Shown piece by piece: positions 1 through 9,699 of a DNA stretch of 44,892 nucleotides; the stretch's first letter is position 1, and each line of letters begins with the position of its first letter. A program made the translations under genes and the position numbers. The notes under the pieces were generated by a model. The model was not told the DNA's origin. It ran no database searches and saw only the letters and a list, made by a program, of their open reading frames with translations. The stretch is from NCBI GenBank assembly GCA_012838615.1, contig DUOV01000209.1, positions 1-44,892 on the forward strand, written 5' to 3'. Origin of the DNA: Clostridia bacterium (lineage in GTDB: Bacteria > Bacillota > DUOV01 > Zhaonellaceae).

Positions 1-1036
1 CATCTTGGGCTTGTTTTTTTGTATTGTATTCCCTGGTTACTTCCGGCACATAGTCTTTACCGTATTGTTCTAGTATAAAATTACGTGCTTCTTCCTGAGC
101 TTCAGCCGAAATTCTCGTAGAATCTGTTCTTAGATAAGTTATAAGCCCCACAATGCCCTGCTTTTTATCAAGTTCTATTCCTTCGTAAAGCTGTTGGGCC
201 AACATCATAGTCTTTTTTACTGTAAAATTCAATTTTTTATTTGCCTCTTGCTGTAAACTACTAGTTGTAAAAGGGGCAGCTGGATTTCGCTTCTTCTCTT
301 TTTTCTTAACTGAGCTTACTAAAAATTTTTGTCCCTGAAGCTCTTTTACAACATTATCCTTTTCCTCGGCAGAACTAATTTTTATAGGAACATTTTTTAT
401 TTTTATTAGTTTAGCTTCAAATTGAGAATCAGGTTCCTTTTTTAATATTGCACCAATAGTCCAAAATTCTTCAGGAATAAATTCGCTTATTTCGTCCTCT
501 CTGTCGCAAATTAACCTTACAGCTACAGATTGAACCCTGCCCGCACTCAGCCCCTTCTTAACTTTTTTCCATAGTAGTGGACTTAGACTATAACCTACAA
601 GTCTGTCAAGAATTCTACGGGCTTGTTGGGCATCAACCCGATTCATATCTATCTTTCTCGGTTCTTTAATAGCTTTTTGGATAGCATTTTTTGTAATCTC
701 ATTAAATTCTATTCGACAATTAGAGTTGGGATCGATTTCTAATAACTGCTGAAGGTGCCAAGCTATAGCTTCACCTTCCCTATCAGGGTCGGTTGCAAGT
801 AAAATAGCTTTACTTTTTTTAGCAGCCGCTTTTAGTTCTTTAACTAAACTGCCTTTACCCCTTATGGTAATATATTTAGGTTTAAAACCGTTATTTACAT
901 CAACGCCCCATTGGCTTTTAGGCAAATCTCGCACATGACCCATTGAAGATTTTACGATATATTTTCTACTTCCTAAAAACCTACTTATTGTTTTAGCTTT
1001 GGCAGGCGATTCAACAATCACTAACACGTTTGACAA
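1..1036 (-). CDS. topA: DNA topoisomerase I, N-terminal part (cut by window edge)
   Basis: Type IA topoisomerase that relaxes negative supercoils; about 345 residues are visible and the C-terminal part lies outside the window. The protein opens with the TOPRIM segment [17 protein letters not shown]. Near the cut end it has [14 protein letters not shown], whose Tyr is the catalytic nucleophile of the family. I chose the TTG at 1036, which gives the usual short N-terminus before the TOPRIM strand and follows a GGAGTG ribosome site. It lies directly downstream of dprA on the same strand, the common Firmicute order dprA-topA. Identification is firm. Confidence 0.96.
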   Translation of the reverse strand, partial: MSNVLVIVESPAKAKTISRFLGSRKYIVKSSMGHVRDLPKSQWGVDVNNGFKPKYITIRGKGSLVKELKAAAKKSKAILLATDPDREGEAIAWHLQQLLEIDPNSNCRIEFNEITKNAIQKAIKEPRKIDMNRVDAQQARRILDRLVGYSLSPLLWKKVKKGLSAGRVQSVAVRLICDREDEISEFIPEEFWTIGAILKKEPDSQFEAKLIKIKNVPIKISSAEEKDNVVKELQGQKFLVSSVKKKEKKRNPAAPFTTSSLQQEANKKLNFTVKKTMMLAQQLYEGIELDKKQGIVGLITYLRTDSTRISAEAQEEARNFILEQYGKDYVPEVTREYNTKKQAQD

Positions 1037-1066
1037 AATTAGATCACTCCAAGACAACTCGTTGAT

Positions 1067-2152
1067 TTATTGAAAAGTATTAATGTATTTTTGCCCAGGT
1101 AATTGTTTTATTATCCCTTTTATTTCTAAAACTGTCAACTGACTTATTACCAATTCAGGCTTAAGACCTGTTTTTCTTATTATTTCTTCTAAAGTTATGG
1201 GCTCAGTCGAGAAAAATTGAACAATACTTCTCTGAACAGGGCACAACTCCATCTTTTCCTTAGGTTCTACCTTACTTGTTATTGAAAGACCATATTCCTC
1301 TAAAATATCATTAGCATTTTGAACCAACTTTGCTCCCTGCTGAATCAGGCTATTAGTTCCTTTACTATAAGGGCTGAGTATTGAACCAGGTACAGCAAAA
1401 ACATCCCGCCCTTGCTGCAAGGCCAATTCGGCAGTAATCAAAGACCCGCTTTTCTGAGCTGCTTCCACGACAATCACCCCGTCGGAAAGCCCACTAATTA
1501 TGCGATTCCTGCGGGGAAAATTTTTAGCCTCGGGAGGCATTTCAGGAGCGAATTCAGAAACAACCACTCCACTTAAACGTATTTTATTGTAAAGTTTTTT
1601 ATTTTCAGGCGGGTATACAATATCTATTCCACAGCCAAGAACGGCGATTGTTTCCCCCTGAGCTTTTATGGCGCCCCTATGTGCCCAACTGTCTATCCCT
1701 CTTGCCATACCGCTCACTATAGCAAAACCAGCCTTTGCTAAATCAAAAGCTATTTTTTCAGCAATTTGTTGTCCATGGATGGTAGCTTTGCGAGACCCTA
1801 CTATTGCTAAACTTTTACTTTTTAAACTAGCTATGTTTCCCCGGTAGTAAAGAAGCGGTGGACAAGAATAAATATTTTTCAGTTTATCAGGATATTCTTT
1901 ATCTTGTATGGTTACGATACTAATATTGTATTTACTTAACTTTTTAAATGACTCTTCTAGATTAAATTGTTTTTTCCAGGCTATTAATTGGTCAACAAGA
2001 CAAACTTTTTTCTTGAAAAAATCATATAAATCTGCAGGAGTTGCATTCCATACTTGTTTGGGCGTCTCAAAATGATTAAGTAAGCGGTTGTAGGTTTGGG
2101 GACCTAGTCCAGGAACCATATTTAAGGCATGCCAATATATTTTATCATCCAT
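1067..2152 (-). CDS. dprA: DNA processing protein DprA
   Basis: Protein of about 361 aa that in transformable bacteria loads RecA on incoming single-stranded DNA. An N-terminal helix-hairpin-like region (residues about 1-70) precedes the Rossmann-like DprA domain with GSRKAT near residue 119, SGMARGIDSWAH, and FPRRNRIISG. A C-terminal winged-helix-like region follows. I prefer the ATG at 2152 over the TTG at 2158 because GAGG lies 8 nt before the ATG but only 3 nt before the TTG. It reads into topA. DprA is widespread in non-competent Firmicutes, so its presence does not prove competence. Confidence 0.95.
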   Translation of the reverse strand: MDDKIYWHALNMVPGLGPQTYNRLLNHFETPKQVWNATPADLYDFFKKKVCLVDQLIAWKKQFNLEESFKKLSKYNISIVTIQDKEYPDKLKNIYSCPPLLYYRGNIASLKSKSLAIVGSRKATIHGQQIAEKIAFDLAKAGFAIVSGMARGIDSWAHRGAIKAQGETIAVLGCGIDIVYPPENKKLYNKIRLSGVVVSEFAPEMPPEAKNFPRRNRIISGLSDGVIVVEAAQKSGSLITAELALQQGRDVFAVPGSILSPYSKGTNSLIQQGAKLVQNANDILEEYGLSITSKVEPKEKMELCPVQRSIVQFFSTEPITLEEIIRKTGLKPELVISQLTVLEIKGIIKQLPGQKYINTFQ

Positions 2153-2576
2153 TTGCAAAACCTCAAATTGTTTTTGTCTCTCATTCGAGAAGAAAAATTG
2201 GTTTTCCTCCTTTTTAATTATAAAAGGTTAATTAGTTCCTGTTTATTATTATTCATGACATTATAATAGTTTGAGTAATTATTCTAAGCAAGGCAGAACA
2301 TTTAAGAAAATCTAACATTACAGCTTCTGGTTTAGCTAAGTGAGCAACTTTAGAAAACCAAGGATGCAACTCAATGCCCCCTTGGTTTTCTAGTCAAAAA
2401 AGTGAAAGCGTTACCATTGGACACTCTTTTTGAATAGGGTATGAACTATTCGGCAATATTATAATAATAATTTAAGAAAGAGCTTTTTATAGGGCCAAGG
2501 TTTGACCAATAAACTTTTTCTAGATTGCCCCAAAAGCTATTATCAGATTATCATTTTATTAAGAGTCTTACTCATT
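2153..2576. other. Gene-free stretch with one strong hairpin
   Basis: No coding region is supported here. The only clear structure is a 13-bp perfect inverted repeat, TAGAAAACCAAGG at 2351-2363 against 2380-2392, with a 16-nt loop. It lies between the end of the spore-protein gene and the start of dprA. Neither strand has a proper T-run directly after the stem, so I do not call it an intrinsic terminator. Confidence 0.5.
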
Positions 2577-2810
2577 TTATTTCTGAATATTACTGTTTGA
2601 AACAAGTTGACTTTCAGCCAGGGACATCAATCTTTTTACCATTGTCCCACCAACTTTGCCACAATTTTTTGCTGATAGTTCACCCCAATAATCTTCACTT
2701 CCCTGATAAACAGGTAATCCTAATTCTGCAGCTATTTCATATTTCATATTATCTAAGGCTTGGTGGGCTTCAGGAACTAATTGTTTTCTTTTCTTCCGGC
2801 CTTTTGCCAA
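2577..2810 (-). CDS. Alpha/beta-type small acid-soluble spore protein
   Basis: About 77 aa. Proteins of this family coat and protect DNA in the dormant spore. The family core is plain: MKYEIAAELG, containing the site cut by the germination protease GPR between E and I, then GSEDYWGELSAK and VGGTMVKRLM. The N-terminus is rich in Lys and Arg. The TTG at 2810 is chosen because GGGAGG lies 8 nt before it; a GTG three codons upstream sits on top of that ribosome site. The gene is monocistronic and would be expected to depend on forespore sigma-G, though I did not resolve a promoter. It is the best marker in the window that the host sporulates. Confidence 0.93.
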   Translation of the reverse strand: MAKGRKKRKQLVPEAHQALDNMKYEIAAELGLPVYQGSEDYWGELSAKNCGKVGGTMVKRLMSLAESQLVSNSNIQK

Positions 2811-2992
2811 ATCAAACACCTCCCAAAATTATTAGAGAAAACACTTACTAGTATTTTGACCAATAATATTACAAACATAATATAAAAAAAATAGCATTTA
2901 AGATATTTTAAAGTCATTTTGCAAAAAAAATCAGGCAATCTACCTTTCCAGGGGTCATGCCTTCACTCTATTACAGCCTCTAGCATATTTAT

Positions 2993-4282
2993 CTAATCAA
3001 CAAGACTTTCTTCTCCTTCTAGGTAATCAATAAACTGTTTTGCCAGACGACCGGATCGGCCACTATGACGCAGCTCCCACTGGGTTGCCATTTTTTCAAG
3101 TTTCTTTGGATCAATAGTCAATTGTCTTTGTTTAGCAAGCTCCTTTACAATATGAAGGTACAGCACTTGATCTGGTGATTGGAAAGCTACTTGTAAACCG
3201 AATCGATCAGCTAAAGACATTTTTTCTTCTATAGTATCGCGCTTATGTATGTCATCTTCACGTTGGGTAAAACTTTCTCTTATTATATGTCTACGGTTGG
3301 AGGTAGCATATACTAAAACATTAGCAGGCCTTGCCTCCAACCCTCCTTCAAAGGCTCCTTTTAAAGCTTTGTATTCTACCTCGTGTTCCTCGAAAGATAA
3401 ATCATCAAGAAATATTAGAAATTTATAGGGCAAGACTGATAACTGCCTAACTATAACAGGAAAATCACATATATAATTTTTTTTAAGTTCAATGATTCTT
3501 AAACCTAAATGGCTATATTCATTCACTAAAGCTTTTACCGTGGAAGATTTACCAGTACCTCTATCGCCATATAAAAGGACATTGTTAGCCGGGTAACCTT
3601 TTAGGAATTTAATAGTATTTAAGATTACTTTTTGCCGTTCTTTCTCATAGCCGATAAGTTGTAAAAAAGTTACCTTATCCTGATTTATAACGCCACAAAA
3701 TCTTTCAGCCCTACCATCCCAGTACAAGGCGTGATACTTGCCAAATAGACCAACCCCAAGCTTTTTATAGTGCAACAAAAATAAATTTAATTCCTTAGTC
3801 CAGTCTTTTCCACTAAGCATATATTCGACTAATTCTAATGTTAGCTTATGATGTTTAATAAAATTTTTCGGCCCTACCTGAAGATTTTCCCAGCTTAATA
3901 AAGGAAATTTGTCGTTTATTGATACCAATTTTTCAAGGTTAAAAAGTTCCTCTAAGATGATTAGATCATGGCATAAGGCTTTACGCCATGAATCGCTCAA
4001 ATTTTGACCGCTAATAGTTCCTTGTCTGGTCACAGGGTTGTCATCCCATATAATTAAATTAATAAGATGATTTTTCCAGGCATTTGGTGTGTAAAATCTA
4101 TCAGTTTCATGAGCGGCTAATAGTTCCCAATACAGTTTTCCAAAATTGCCAGCCTCAAGACTATCCTCCGCACTTATAAAATCAAGCAAACTTAAAATAA
4201 CAGGATCTTCTAATACATTGCGGAAAACTGCTAATTCTTTAATTTTCTCCTTTAAATATTTTAATTTATTTTCTGTTTCCAT
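2993..4282 (-). CDS. DUF815-family AAA+ ATPase
   Basis: About 429 aa. The C-terminal half is a P-loop ATPase with Walker A GDRGTGKSS near residues 239-247 and Walker B LIFLDDLSF near 295, followed by a sensor-like YATSNRRH. The sequence order and the GRSGRLAKQFIDYL tail match the DUF815 family of uncharacterised bacterial ATPases. The N-terminal half has no motif I can name. The ATG at 4282 has GAGG 9 nt upstream; the TTG two codons earlier is too close to it. Nothing in the neighbourhood tells its substrate. Confidence 0.85.
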   Translation of the reverse strand: METENKLKYLKEKIKELAVFRNVLEDPVILSLLDFISAEDSLEAGNFGKLYWELLAAHETDRFYTPNAWKNHLINLIIWDDNPVTRQGTISGQNLSDSWRKALCHDLIILEELFNLEKLVSINDKFPLLSWENLQVGPKNFIKHHKLTLELVEYMLSGKDWTKELNLFLLHYKKLGVGLFGKYHALYWDGRAERFCGVINQDKVTFLQLIGYEKERQKVILNTIKFLKGYPANNVLLYGDRGTGKSSTVKALVNEYSHLGLRIIELKKNYICDFPVIVRQLSVLPYKFLIFLDDLSFEEHEVEYKALKGAFEGGLEARPANVLVYATSNRRHIIRESFTQREDDIHKRDTIEEKMSLADRFGLQVAFQSPDQVLYLHIVKELAKQRQLTIDPKKLEKMATQWELRHSGRSGRLAKQFIDYLEGEESLVD

Positions 4283-4366
4283 GGTCAACTACCTCATTAA
4301 AAAGTGATTTAGAACAAAATAACCCTCGCTTATTATCCTACAATATTTTAAAGTAGTTAAAACAAT

Positions 4367-5164
4367 TTAAGTAAAATTCTGTCGAACTGCATCATAGATC
4401 AAAATACCAGCAGCAACTCCTGCATTTAGAGACTCAACATCGCCAAGCATAGGAATTTTTATTATAAGGTCTGCATTCTTTTTAAATAGTTGAGATGGAC
4501 CACTATTTTCATTGCCTATTACTAAAGCAACTGGTTGTTTTAAATCTGCTTCGTAATACATTATTTGACCTTCTAAATCGCCAACAACAATTCGATAACC
4601 ATTTAGTTTTAATAGCTCTACAAAAGATCCGCTGTTTTCTACTGATAAAACTGGAAGAAAAAATATGCCACCCATACTTGCCCTTACTACTTTCGGATTA
4701 TATATATCTACACTACCTTTTGTAACAACCAAACAACTTGCACCTGCAGCAGCTGTAGTTCGTATAATAGTTCCTAAATTACCAGGATCTTGAACACTAT
4801 CTGCAACAACTATAAATTGGGGCGATGAAGTCAAAAAAGTTTCGAGAATATGTTTTTTTTGTCTAACTATAACCATTACACCTTGCGTATTTTCAGTTAA
4901 AGCTAATTCTTGGAAAAGACTATCTTCCACTTCCATAAGTGGAACACTTTTGTCAACCTTGGACAGTAGCCTTTTCGCTTCTGTTTTTGTTTTAAAAACT
5001 GAGTTAATTAATATGGCTTGTAATGTATAGTCTGATCTTAGAACGTCTTCTAAACTACGAACCCCTTCAGCAATAAATAAACCTGTTTTTTCCCTCTGTT
5101 TTCTCTGGTTTAGCTGACGAGCTAATTTTATAAATCTATTATCTTTGGAAAAAATCTTTTTCAT
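4367..5164 (-). CDS. TrmH/SpoU-family RNA 2'-O-methyltransferase
   Basis: 265 aa. The N-terminal RNA-binding segment (about 1-95) contains NRFIKLARQLNQRKQREKTGLFIAEG. The C-terminal SPOUT knot domain has the three family motifs: VQDPGNLGTIIRTTAAAG, VIGNENSGPSQ and IPMLGDVESLNAGVAAGI. Members transfer a methyl group from SAM to ribose in rRNA or tRNA. It lies near rplT, as in many Firmicutes, where the family member is often called YsgA or RlmB-like. The exact target nucleotide cannot be told from sequence. Confidence 0.9.
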   Translation of the reverse strand: MKKIFSKDNRFIKLARQLNQRKQREKTGLFIAEGVRSLEDVLRSDYTLQAILINSVFKTKTEAKRLLSKVDKSVPLMEVEDSLFQELALTENTQGVMVIVRQKKHILETFLTSSPQFIVVADSVQDPGNLGTIIRTTAAAGASCLVVTKGSVDIYNPKVVRASMGGIFFLPVLSVENSGSFVELLKLNGYRIVVGDLEGQIMYYEADLKQPVALVIGNENSGPSQLFKKNADLIIKIPMLGDVESLNAGVAAGILIYDAVRQNFT

Positions 5165-5277
5165 CTTAACTATTACTCCTCTTGGTAAGACACTTACTTC
5201 GAGAAACTGACAAATTTTCTACTATTATTCTTTTATTATAACCTAATCATAAGAACCTGACATGTTAATATACTTAA

Positions 5278-5301
5278 AAAGGTGACCTAACGGTCACCTT
5301 T
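5278..5301 (-). terminator. Terminator of the infC-rpmI-rplT operon
   Basis: A 10-bp perfect stem, AAAGGTGACC/GGTCACCTTT with a 4-nt loop, overlaps the rplT stop codon. On the minus strand it is followed by a short T-run. Confidence 0.8.
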
Positions 5302-5659
5302 AAGAGTTCAATTGCTGCTTAGCAACATCGATTAAATTATTAAATGCTTGTGTATCGTTAACAGCTAAGTCAGCAAGCATTTTTCTATTAATCTCAACGC
5401 CGGCTTGCTTTAAACCACTAATAAATCTATTGTAAGATAAACCTTGCATTCTTGCAGCAGCGTTTATCCTAGTAATCCAAAGCTTTCTAAAATCGCCTTT
5501 TCGTTTTTTTCTATGAGCATACGCATATGCTAAAGATCTCATAACCTGTTGGTTAGCCGGACGGAAAAGTTTTGATTTTGCACCCCTATATCCTTTGGCT
5601 AGCTTAAGTATCTTTTTGTGACGACGATGAGCTGTAACGCCCCTTTTAATGCGAGCCAT
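5300..5659 (-). CDS. rplT: 50S ribosomal protein L20
   Basis: 119 aa, the usual length. The start [20 protein letters not shown] and the later [19 protein letters not shown] are diagnostic. It is a primary-binding 23S rRNA protein needed early in 50S assembly and, in Firmicutes, the repressor of its own operon through the leader upstream of infC. It is the last gene of the infC-rpmI-rplT operon, 27 nt after rpmI. Confidence 0.98.
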   Translation of the reverse strand: MARIKRGVTAHRRHKKILKLAKGYRGAKSKLFRPANQQVMRSLAYAYAHRKKRKGDFRKLWITRINAAARMQGLSYNRFISGLKQAGVEINRKMLADLAVNDTQAFNNLIDVAKQQLNS

Positions 5660-5686
5660 GATTAAACCTCCTTTTAATTCTAGAAT

Positions 5687-5884
5687 TTATGCATAGGGCA
5701 ATAACTTTGTAATACGCTTCTGATCTGATTTTGAGATCAAGGTAGCTTTTCTTAATTTACGTTTTCTTTTAGGGGACTTTTTTTCTAAAATATGGCTTTT
5801 GTATGCATGATATCTTTTGAACTTGCCGCTTCCTGTAATCTTAAATCTTTTAGCAGCACCCCGGTGGGTTTTCATTTTTGGCAT
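5687..5884 (-). CDS. rpmI: 50S ribosomal protein L35
   Basis: 65 aa, very basic, starting [20 protein letters not shown], the L35 signature. A good GGAGG site precedes the ATG. It lies between infC and rplT in the universal Firmicute order. Confidence 0.98.
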   Translation of the reverse strand: MPKMKTHRGAAKRFKITGSGKFKRYHAYKSHILEKKSPKRKRKLRKATLISKSDQKRITKLLPYA

Positions 5885-5918
5885 AACGGTGACCTCCTAA
5901 TTGATTATGGTTAAAAAT

Positions 5919-6431
5919 CTATTCATGTTTAGGTGATAAGATCATTGTCATATTTCTGCCCTCAACATTTGGTAACTTCTCAACTACAGCAATATCACTT
6001 AATTGATTAGCAAGTTTGAGACATATAGCCTTGCCAAGTTCAGCATGAGAAATTTCACGCCCCCGGAACATAACAGTAACTTTAACTCTGTCCCCGTCTT
6101 TTAAAAACCTAATAGCATTCCTAGCTTTTACCTGAAAGTCGTGTTCTTCAATACCCAAGCGAAATTTAACTTCCTTCACGTTAATAACTTTTTGCTTCTT
6201 GCGCGCCTCTTTTTCCCTCTTACTTTGTTCAAAACGATATTTACCGTAATCGATTATTCGACATACAGGTGGTTTCGCGGCAGGAGCAACCTCAACTAAA
6301 TCCAAGCCTTGTTCCTGTGCGATTCTTAATGCTTCTTTGACAGGTACAATTCCTAACTGTTCTCCATCTGTTGAAATTAAACGAACCTCCCGAGCGCGAA
6401 TTTCCTCATTTACTCTCAAATCTTTACTAAT
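5919..6431 (-). CDS. infC: Translation initiation factor IF-3, rare AUU start
   Basis: IF-3 binds the 30S subunit and proofreads start codon choice. The product is 170 aa when started at the ATT at 6431, reading ISKDLRVNEEIRAREVRLI, which matches the N-terminus of other Firmicute IF-3 proteins. GGAGG lies 9 nt before the ATT. The only usual start codon nearby is the TTG at 6419, which has no ribosome site at proper distance and would cut off the conserved SKD. AUU starts are a known autoregulatory feature of infC, since IF-3 itself discriminates against them. The C-terminal motif VEGRNMTMILSPK is intact. Confidence 0.95.
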   Translation of the reverse strand: MSKDLRVNEEIRAREVRLISTDGEQLGIVPVKEALRIAQEQGLDLVEVAPAAKPPVCRIIDYGKYRFEQSKREKEARKKQKVINVKEVKFRLGIEEHDFQVKARNAIRFLKDGDRVKVTVMFRGREISHAELGKAICLKLANQLSDIAVVEKLPNVEGRNMTMILSPKHE

Positions 6432-6454
6432 AACTTTTCACCTCCAAAAGCTTA

Positions 6455-6585
6455 ACATCCATAAAAAAACGGATGCATAAAAGCATCCGCATGGCAAACA
6501 ACATAATGTTTTCCTATTAACCTTATGTGCCTGAGCAATAAGGTGAGAAGCGGATAGCTTCTACTTGTAACCTGACATCATAAAG
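6455..6585 (-). promoter_or_regulatory. L20 (infC-rpmI-rplT) leader with attenuator
   Basis: The untranslated leader of infC ends in an intrinsic terminator: stem CGGATGC/GCATCCG at 6470-6489 followed by seven T on the minus strand (6463-6469). Upstream are a GTAGAAGC/GCTTCT hairpin and two ACCTTAT/ATAAGGT segments able to pair. Position and composition fit the Firmicute L20 leader, where excess L20 favours termination. Assignment rests on motif recognition, not on a covariance search. Confidence 0.8.
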
Positions 6586-6724
6586 TATAGCAAATAATTT
6601 GTTTAAGTTCAACTATACTTTTCTAATTTCTTTATATATTTTGTGATAATGAGTCTAAGAAAAAGTTTAATGGAGCAGTTTTTATAAAATAAAAGGTAAC
6701 CAACTCACAACTTGCTACTACATT

Positions 6725-8644
6725 CTATACAAGTTTTTCCGAAATTTCCTCGGTAATCTTGTTTACAAATTCCGAAACTGTGCTAGAACCTATATCACCT
6801 TCAGCACGTTTTCGAATAGATACTTTCCCCTCCTCCGTTTCTTTATCACCGATCACCAACATATACGGTATTTTTTCTAGTTGGGCTTCCCTTATTTTAT
6901 ATCCAATTTTTTCGCTACGGTAATCTACCTCAGATCTAATTCCTCCAGACACGAGCCTTTTCTTTAATTCTTCCGCATATTCATGCTGACGATCTGTTAT
7001 TGGTAGTATCTTAACTTGAACTGGTGCTAACCAAACAGGAAATGCTCCTGCATAATGCTCAATTAAAATTCCAATAAATCTTTCAATACTGCCTAAGATA
7101 GCTCTGTGTATAACAACAGGTCGATGTTTTTGTCCATCTTCTCCAATGTAAGTCAGATCAAATTTTTCAGGCATTTGAAAATCCAACTGTATGGTTCCAC
7201 ATTGCCAATCACGGCCTATCGAATCCTCTAAGTGAAAATCAATTTTAGGTCCATAAAAAGCCCCGTCACCCTCATTAACAGTATAATCAATTTCTTTTTC
7301 TTCAAGGGCTTGTCGCAAAGCATCAGTAGCTTGTTCCCAAATCTCATCTGACCCCATGGCTTTTTCTGGTTTAGTTGATAGCTCCACACGATATTTGAAT
7401 CCAAAAATGCTATATATATAGTCAACTAAACTAATTACATTTTTAATTTCTTCAGTTATTTGGGAAGGAAGCATAAAGATATGAGCATCATCTTGGGTAA
7501 AAGATCTAACTCTCATTAAACCGTGTAAAACCCCTGACTTTTCATGTCTATGAACTAGACCCATTTCTGCCATCCGTATTGGAAAATCTCGGTAACTATG
7601 CTGTTCTGTTTTAAAAACTAACATAGCACCCGGACAATTCATTGGTTTTATCGCATAATCGATCTCATCAATTTTTGTAAAATACATATTTTCTTTATAA
7701 TGATCCCAATGACCTGATCTTTCCCACAAAGAACGATTTAAGATAACAGGAGTTTTAATTTCTAAATAGCCCCATTTACGATGAACCTCCCGCCAAAAAT
7801 CTTCTACTTGGTTTCTTAACACCATTCCTTTGGGATGGAAAAAGGGAAAACCAGGACCTTCTTCCTGAATGGAAAACAACCCTAACTGAGTTCCTAATTT
7901 TCTATGGTCTCTTTTTTTCGCTTCCTCTAATTTAGCTAAATACTCATCAAGTTGAGATTTTTTTGCAAAGGAAGTGCCGTAAATCCTTTGTAACATCTTA
8001 TTCTTTTCACTACCACGCCAATAGGCACCGGCTAAATTCATAAGTTTAATAGCCTTAATTTTTCCGGTTGAGGGGACATGAGGACCAGCACACAAATCTA
8101 AAAAATCCCCTTGTTTGTAAATACTGATAATAGCATCTTTTGGTAATTCCCTAATTAACTCTACTTTATACTTTTCTCCTGACTTTTCAAATAATTGCAA
8201 AGCCTCCTCACGAGGAACTTCTTGTCTTTCGAAAGGATAATCAGCTTTTATAATCTTATTCATTTCTTTTTCAATAAGTTCTAGATCTTCTGGAGTAAAA
8301 ACATGTTCGGTATCAAAATCGTAATAATAACCATTGGAAATAGAAGGGCCAATGCCAAACTTTACATCTGGAAAAAGATGTTGAACAGCTTGAGCTAAAA
8401 TATGAGCACTACTATGACGGTAAGCTTCTTTTCCTTCGTCATCATCAAATGTATAAATTTCCAACTCCCCATCTTGCTCCAACTTAGCGGAAAGATCCAC
8501 AATCTTACCGTTCCATTTAGCAACAAGGGCTTCCTTCCCTAACCTTTGGCTTATAGCCTTTGCCACTTCCTGAATAGTTGTACCTTTAGTAAATTCTTTT
8601 ATTAGACCATTTTTTAACGTTACTTTAATACTTTCCACACTCAC
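6725..8644 (-). CDS. thrS: Threonyl-tRNA synthetase
   Basis: 639 aa, full length. An N-terminal TGS domain (about 1-63) is followed by the editing domain with HSSAHILAQA, then the class II catalytic core with KPMNCPGAM, VLHGLMRVRSFTQDDAH and VVIHRAILGSIERFIG, and an anticodon-binding domain at the end. It charges tRNA-Thr. The start is a GTG with GGAG 8 nt upstream. Expression is controlled by the T-box leader just upstream. The thrS-infC-rpmI-rplT order is the classical Firmicute arrangement. Confidence 0.98.
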   Translation of the reverse strand: MSVESIKVTLKNGLIKEFTKGTTIQEVAKAISQRLGKEALVAKWNGKIVDLSAKLEQDGELEIYTFDDDEGKEAYRHSSAHILAQAVQHLFPDVKFGIGPSISNGYYYDFDTEHVFTPEDLELIEKEMNKIIKADYPFERQEVPREEALQLFEKSGEKYKVELIRELPKDAIISIYKQGDFLDLCAGPHVPSTGKIKAIKLMNLAGAYWRGSEKNKMLQRIYGTSFAKKSQLDEYLAKLEEAKKRDHRKLGTQLGLFSIQEEGPGFPFFHPKGMVLRNQVEDFWREVHRKWGYLEIKTPVILNRSLWERSGHWDHYKENMYFTKIDEIDYAIKPMNCPGAMLVFKTEQHSYRDFPIRMAEMGLVHRHEKSGVLHGLMRVRSFTQDDAHIFMLPSQITEEIKNVISLVDYIYSIFGFKYRVELSTKPEKAMGSDEIWEQATDALRQALEEKEIDYTVNEGDGAFYGPKIDFHLEDSIGRDWQCGTIQLDFQMPEKFDLTYIGEDGQKHRPVVIHRAILGSIERFIGILIEHYAGAFPVWLAPVQVKILPITDRQHEYAEELKKRLVSGGIRSEVDYRSEKIGYKIREAQLEKIPYMLVIGDKETEEGKVSIRKRAEGDIGSSTVSEFVNKITEEISEKLV

Positions 8645-8691
8645 CCATCTCCTGTTTTGAAAATAATAAATTACTACATAACTTAAATATA

Positions 8692-8930
8692 AAATAAAAA
8701 CAACCTATCTCCTGTAAGAGACGGTTGTCCCGCGGTTCCACTCTTCTTAGAAAAGACAAACTTTTCTCACTCCAAGCCCTAACGCAGCTAACGCCAAAAC
8801 ATACTCTTATTTCTGCTTTGGAACTCCAGGGTGGTCTTCACTTTGTTTCAACTTAAAGAATACTTTCAGCCTAGGTATTCTCTCTCTAATAAGTAAAAAC
8901 AAGTTACTCTCCCTATCCTCGTCATTTACT
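8692..8930 (-). promoter_or_regulatory. T-box leader of thrS
   Basis: On the minus strand the leader shows an AGAGAG stretch, a stem I hairpin GAATAC/GTATTC with a GGCTGAAA-type terminal loop, a downstream ACC triplet that could be the Thr specifier, and the T-box AGAGTGGAACCGCGGG (8728-8744). It ends in a terminator with stem CAACC...GGTTG (8701-8727) and a T-run. Uncharged tRNA-Thr would stabilise the antiterminator and let transcription reach thrS. The specifier choice is less certain than the T-box call. Confidence 0.92.
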
Positions 8931-8976
8931 TTTTTATGCTTATTTAATTATAGCCTCCCCGTAAAAGTGTGTCAAA

Positions 8977-9588
8977 TCAAAAAGTATTCAAATAAAAACT
9001 GATAATTAATTGAACGAGCCCAATCATAAAACCCAAAACCCCACCTAATATTTCGATGTGGCGCAGTTCCCGTTTCGCTATACTTAGTATTATATGTTCT
9101 AAGCTAGTCCAGTCCATGTCATTTATTTTTTGCTGAATTATTTCAGCAAAACTAAAACTTTGTTTAAGCTCTGAAGAAATATCTATCCTGAATTGTTCAA
9201 GTAAGCCAGGTAACTCACTTGCCAGTACATCGGTAATTAAGGAAGCAATTATTTCTTTAATTGCATTGGGAATAAAATGGGGAATCCTATGTAAAATAGT
9301 CTGTTTTAAAATAGGGCTAAGTACCCCAACAGTTTTATCCAAGAATTTACTAGTTTTTAGTAATTGTAAGATATCGTCTATAGATATTAATTCCTCTTCA
9401 ATAACTTGTCCAATGGACTGGGCTATTTCTGCCTTTCTCTTTGGTATCAAGCCCTGAATAGAGTAATTAAGCAAGGGCAACTTAATTGGTTCATAGGGCC
9501 TAAATAATAATTTTATCGCTAATACATTTGTAATCCAGCCAATTATTGCTCCAATAAGCGGGATGGAAAGGTAGGATATTAATACCAT
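8977..9588 (-). CDS. DUF445-family membrane protein
   Basis: 203 aa. The N-terminus has a hydrophobic segment and the DUF445 signature IGWITNVLAIKLLFRPYEPI. A middle part with amphipathic helices and a C-terminal membrane segment (GVLGFMIGLVQLIISFYL) follow. This matches the YheB/DUF445 family of inner-membrane proteins, some members of which are linked to sporulation. The ATG has GAGG upstream. The function is unknown. Confidence 0.85.
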   Translation of the reverse strand: MVLISYLSIPLIGAIIGWITNVLAIKLLFRPYEPIKLPLLNYSIQGLIPKRKAEIAQSIGQVIEEELISIDDILQLLKTSKFLDKTVGVLSPILKQTILHRIPHFIPNAIKEIIASLITDVLASELPGLLEQFRIDISSELKQSFSFAEIIQQKINDMDWTSLEHIILSIAKRELRHIEILGGVLGFMIGLVQLIISFYLNTF

Positions 9589-9677
9589 TATTTAAACCTC
9601 TTTTTCATGAACTAATAAAAATATAGCAAATTCTCGCCGAATTCACAAATAGCACCTTGTTAAAGTAACCTACTAAA

Positions 9678-9697
9678 AAGAACCCAAAAGGGTTCTT
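9678..9697 (-). terminator. Terminator after ytxC
   Basis: An 8-bp stem AAGAACCC/GGGTTCTT with a 4-nt loop directly follows the ytxC stop codon. The minus strand continues with a T-run. Confidence 0.8.
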
Positions 9698-9699
9698 CC

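Noticed and set aside
2525-2851. A 108-codon plus-strand open frame
   Set aside because: It is the antisense of the spore-protein gene, whose family motifs are unmistakable.
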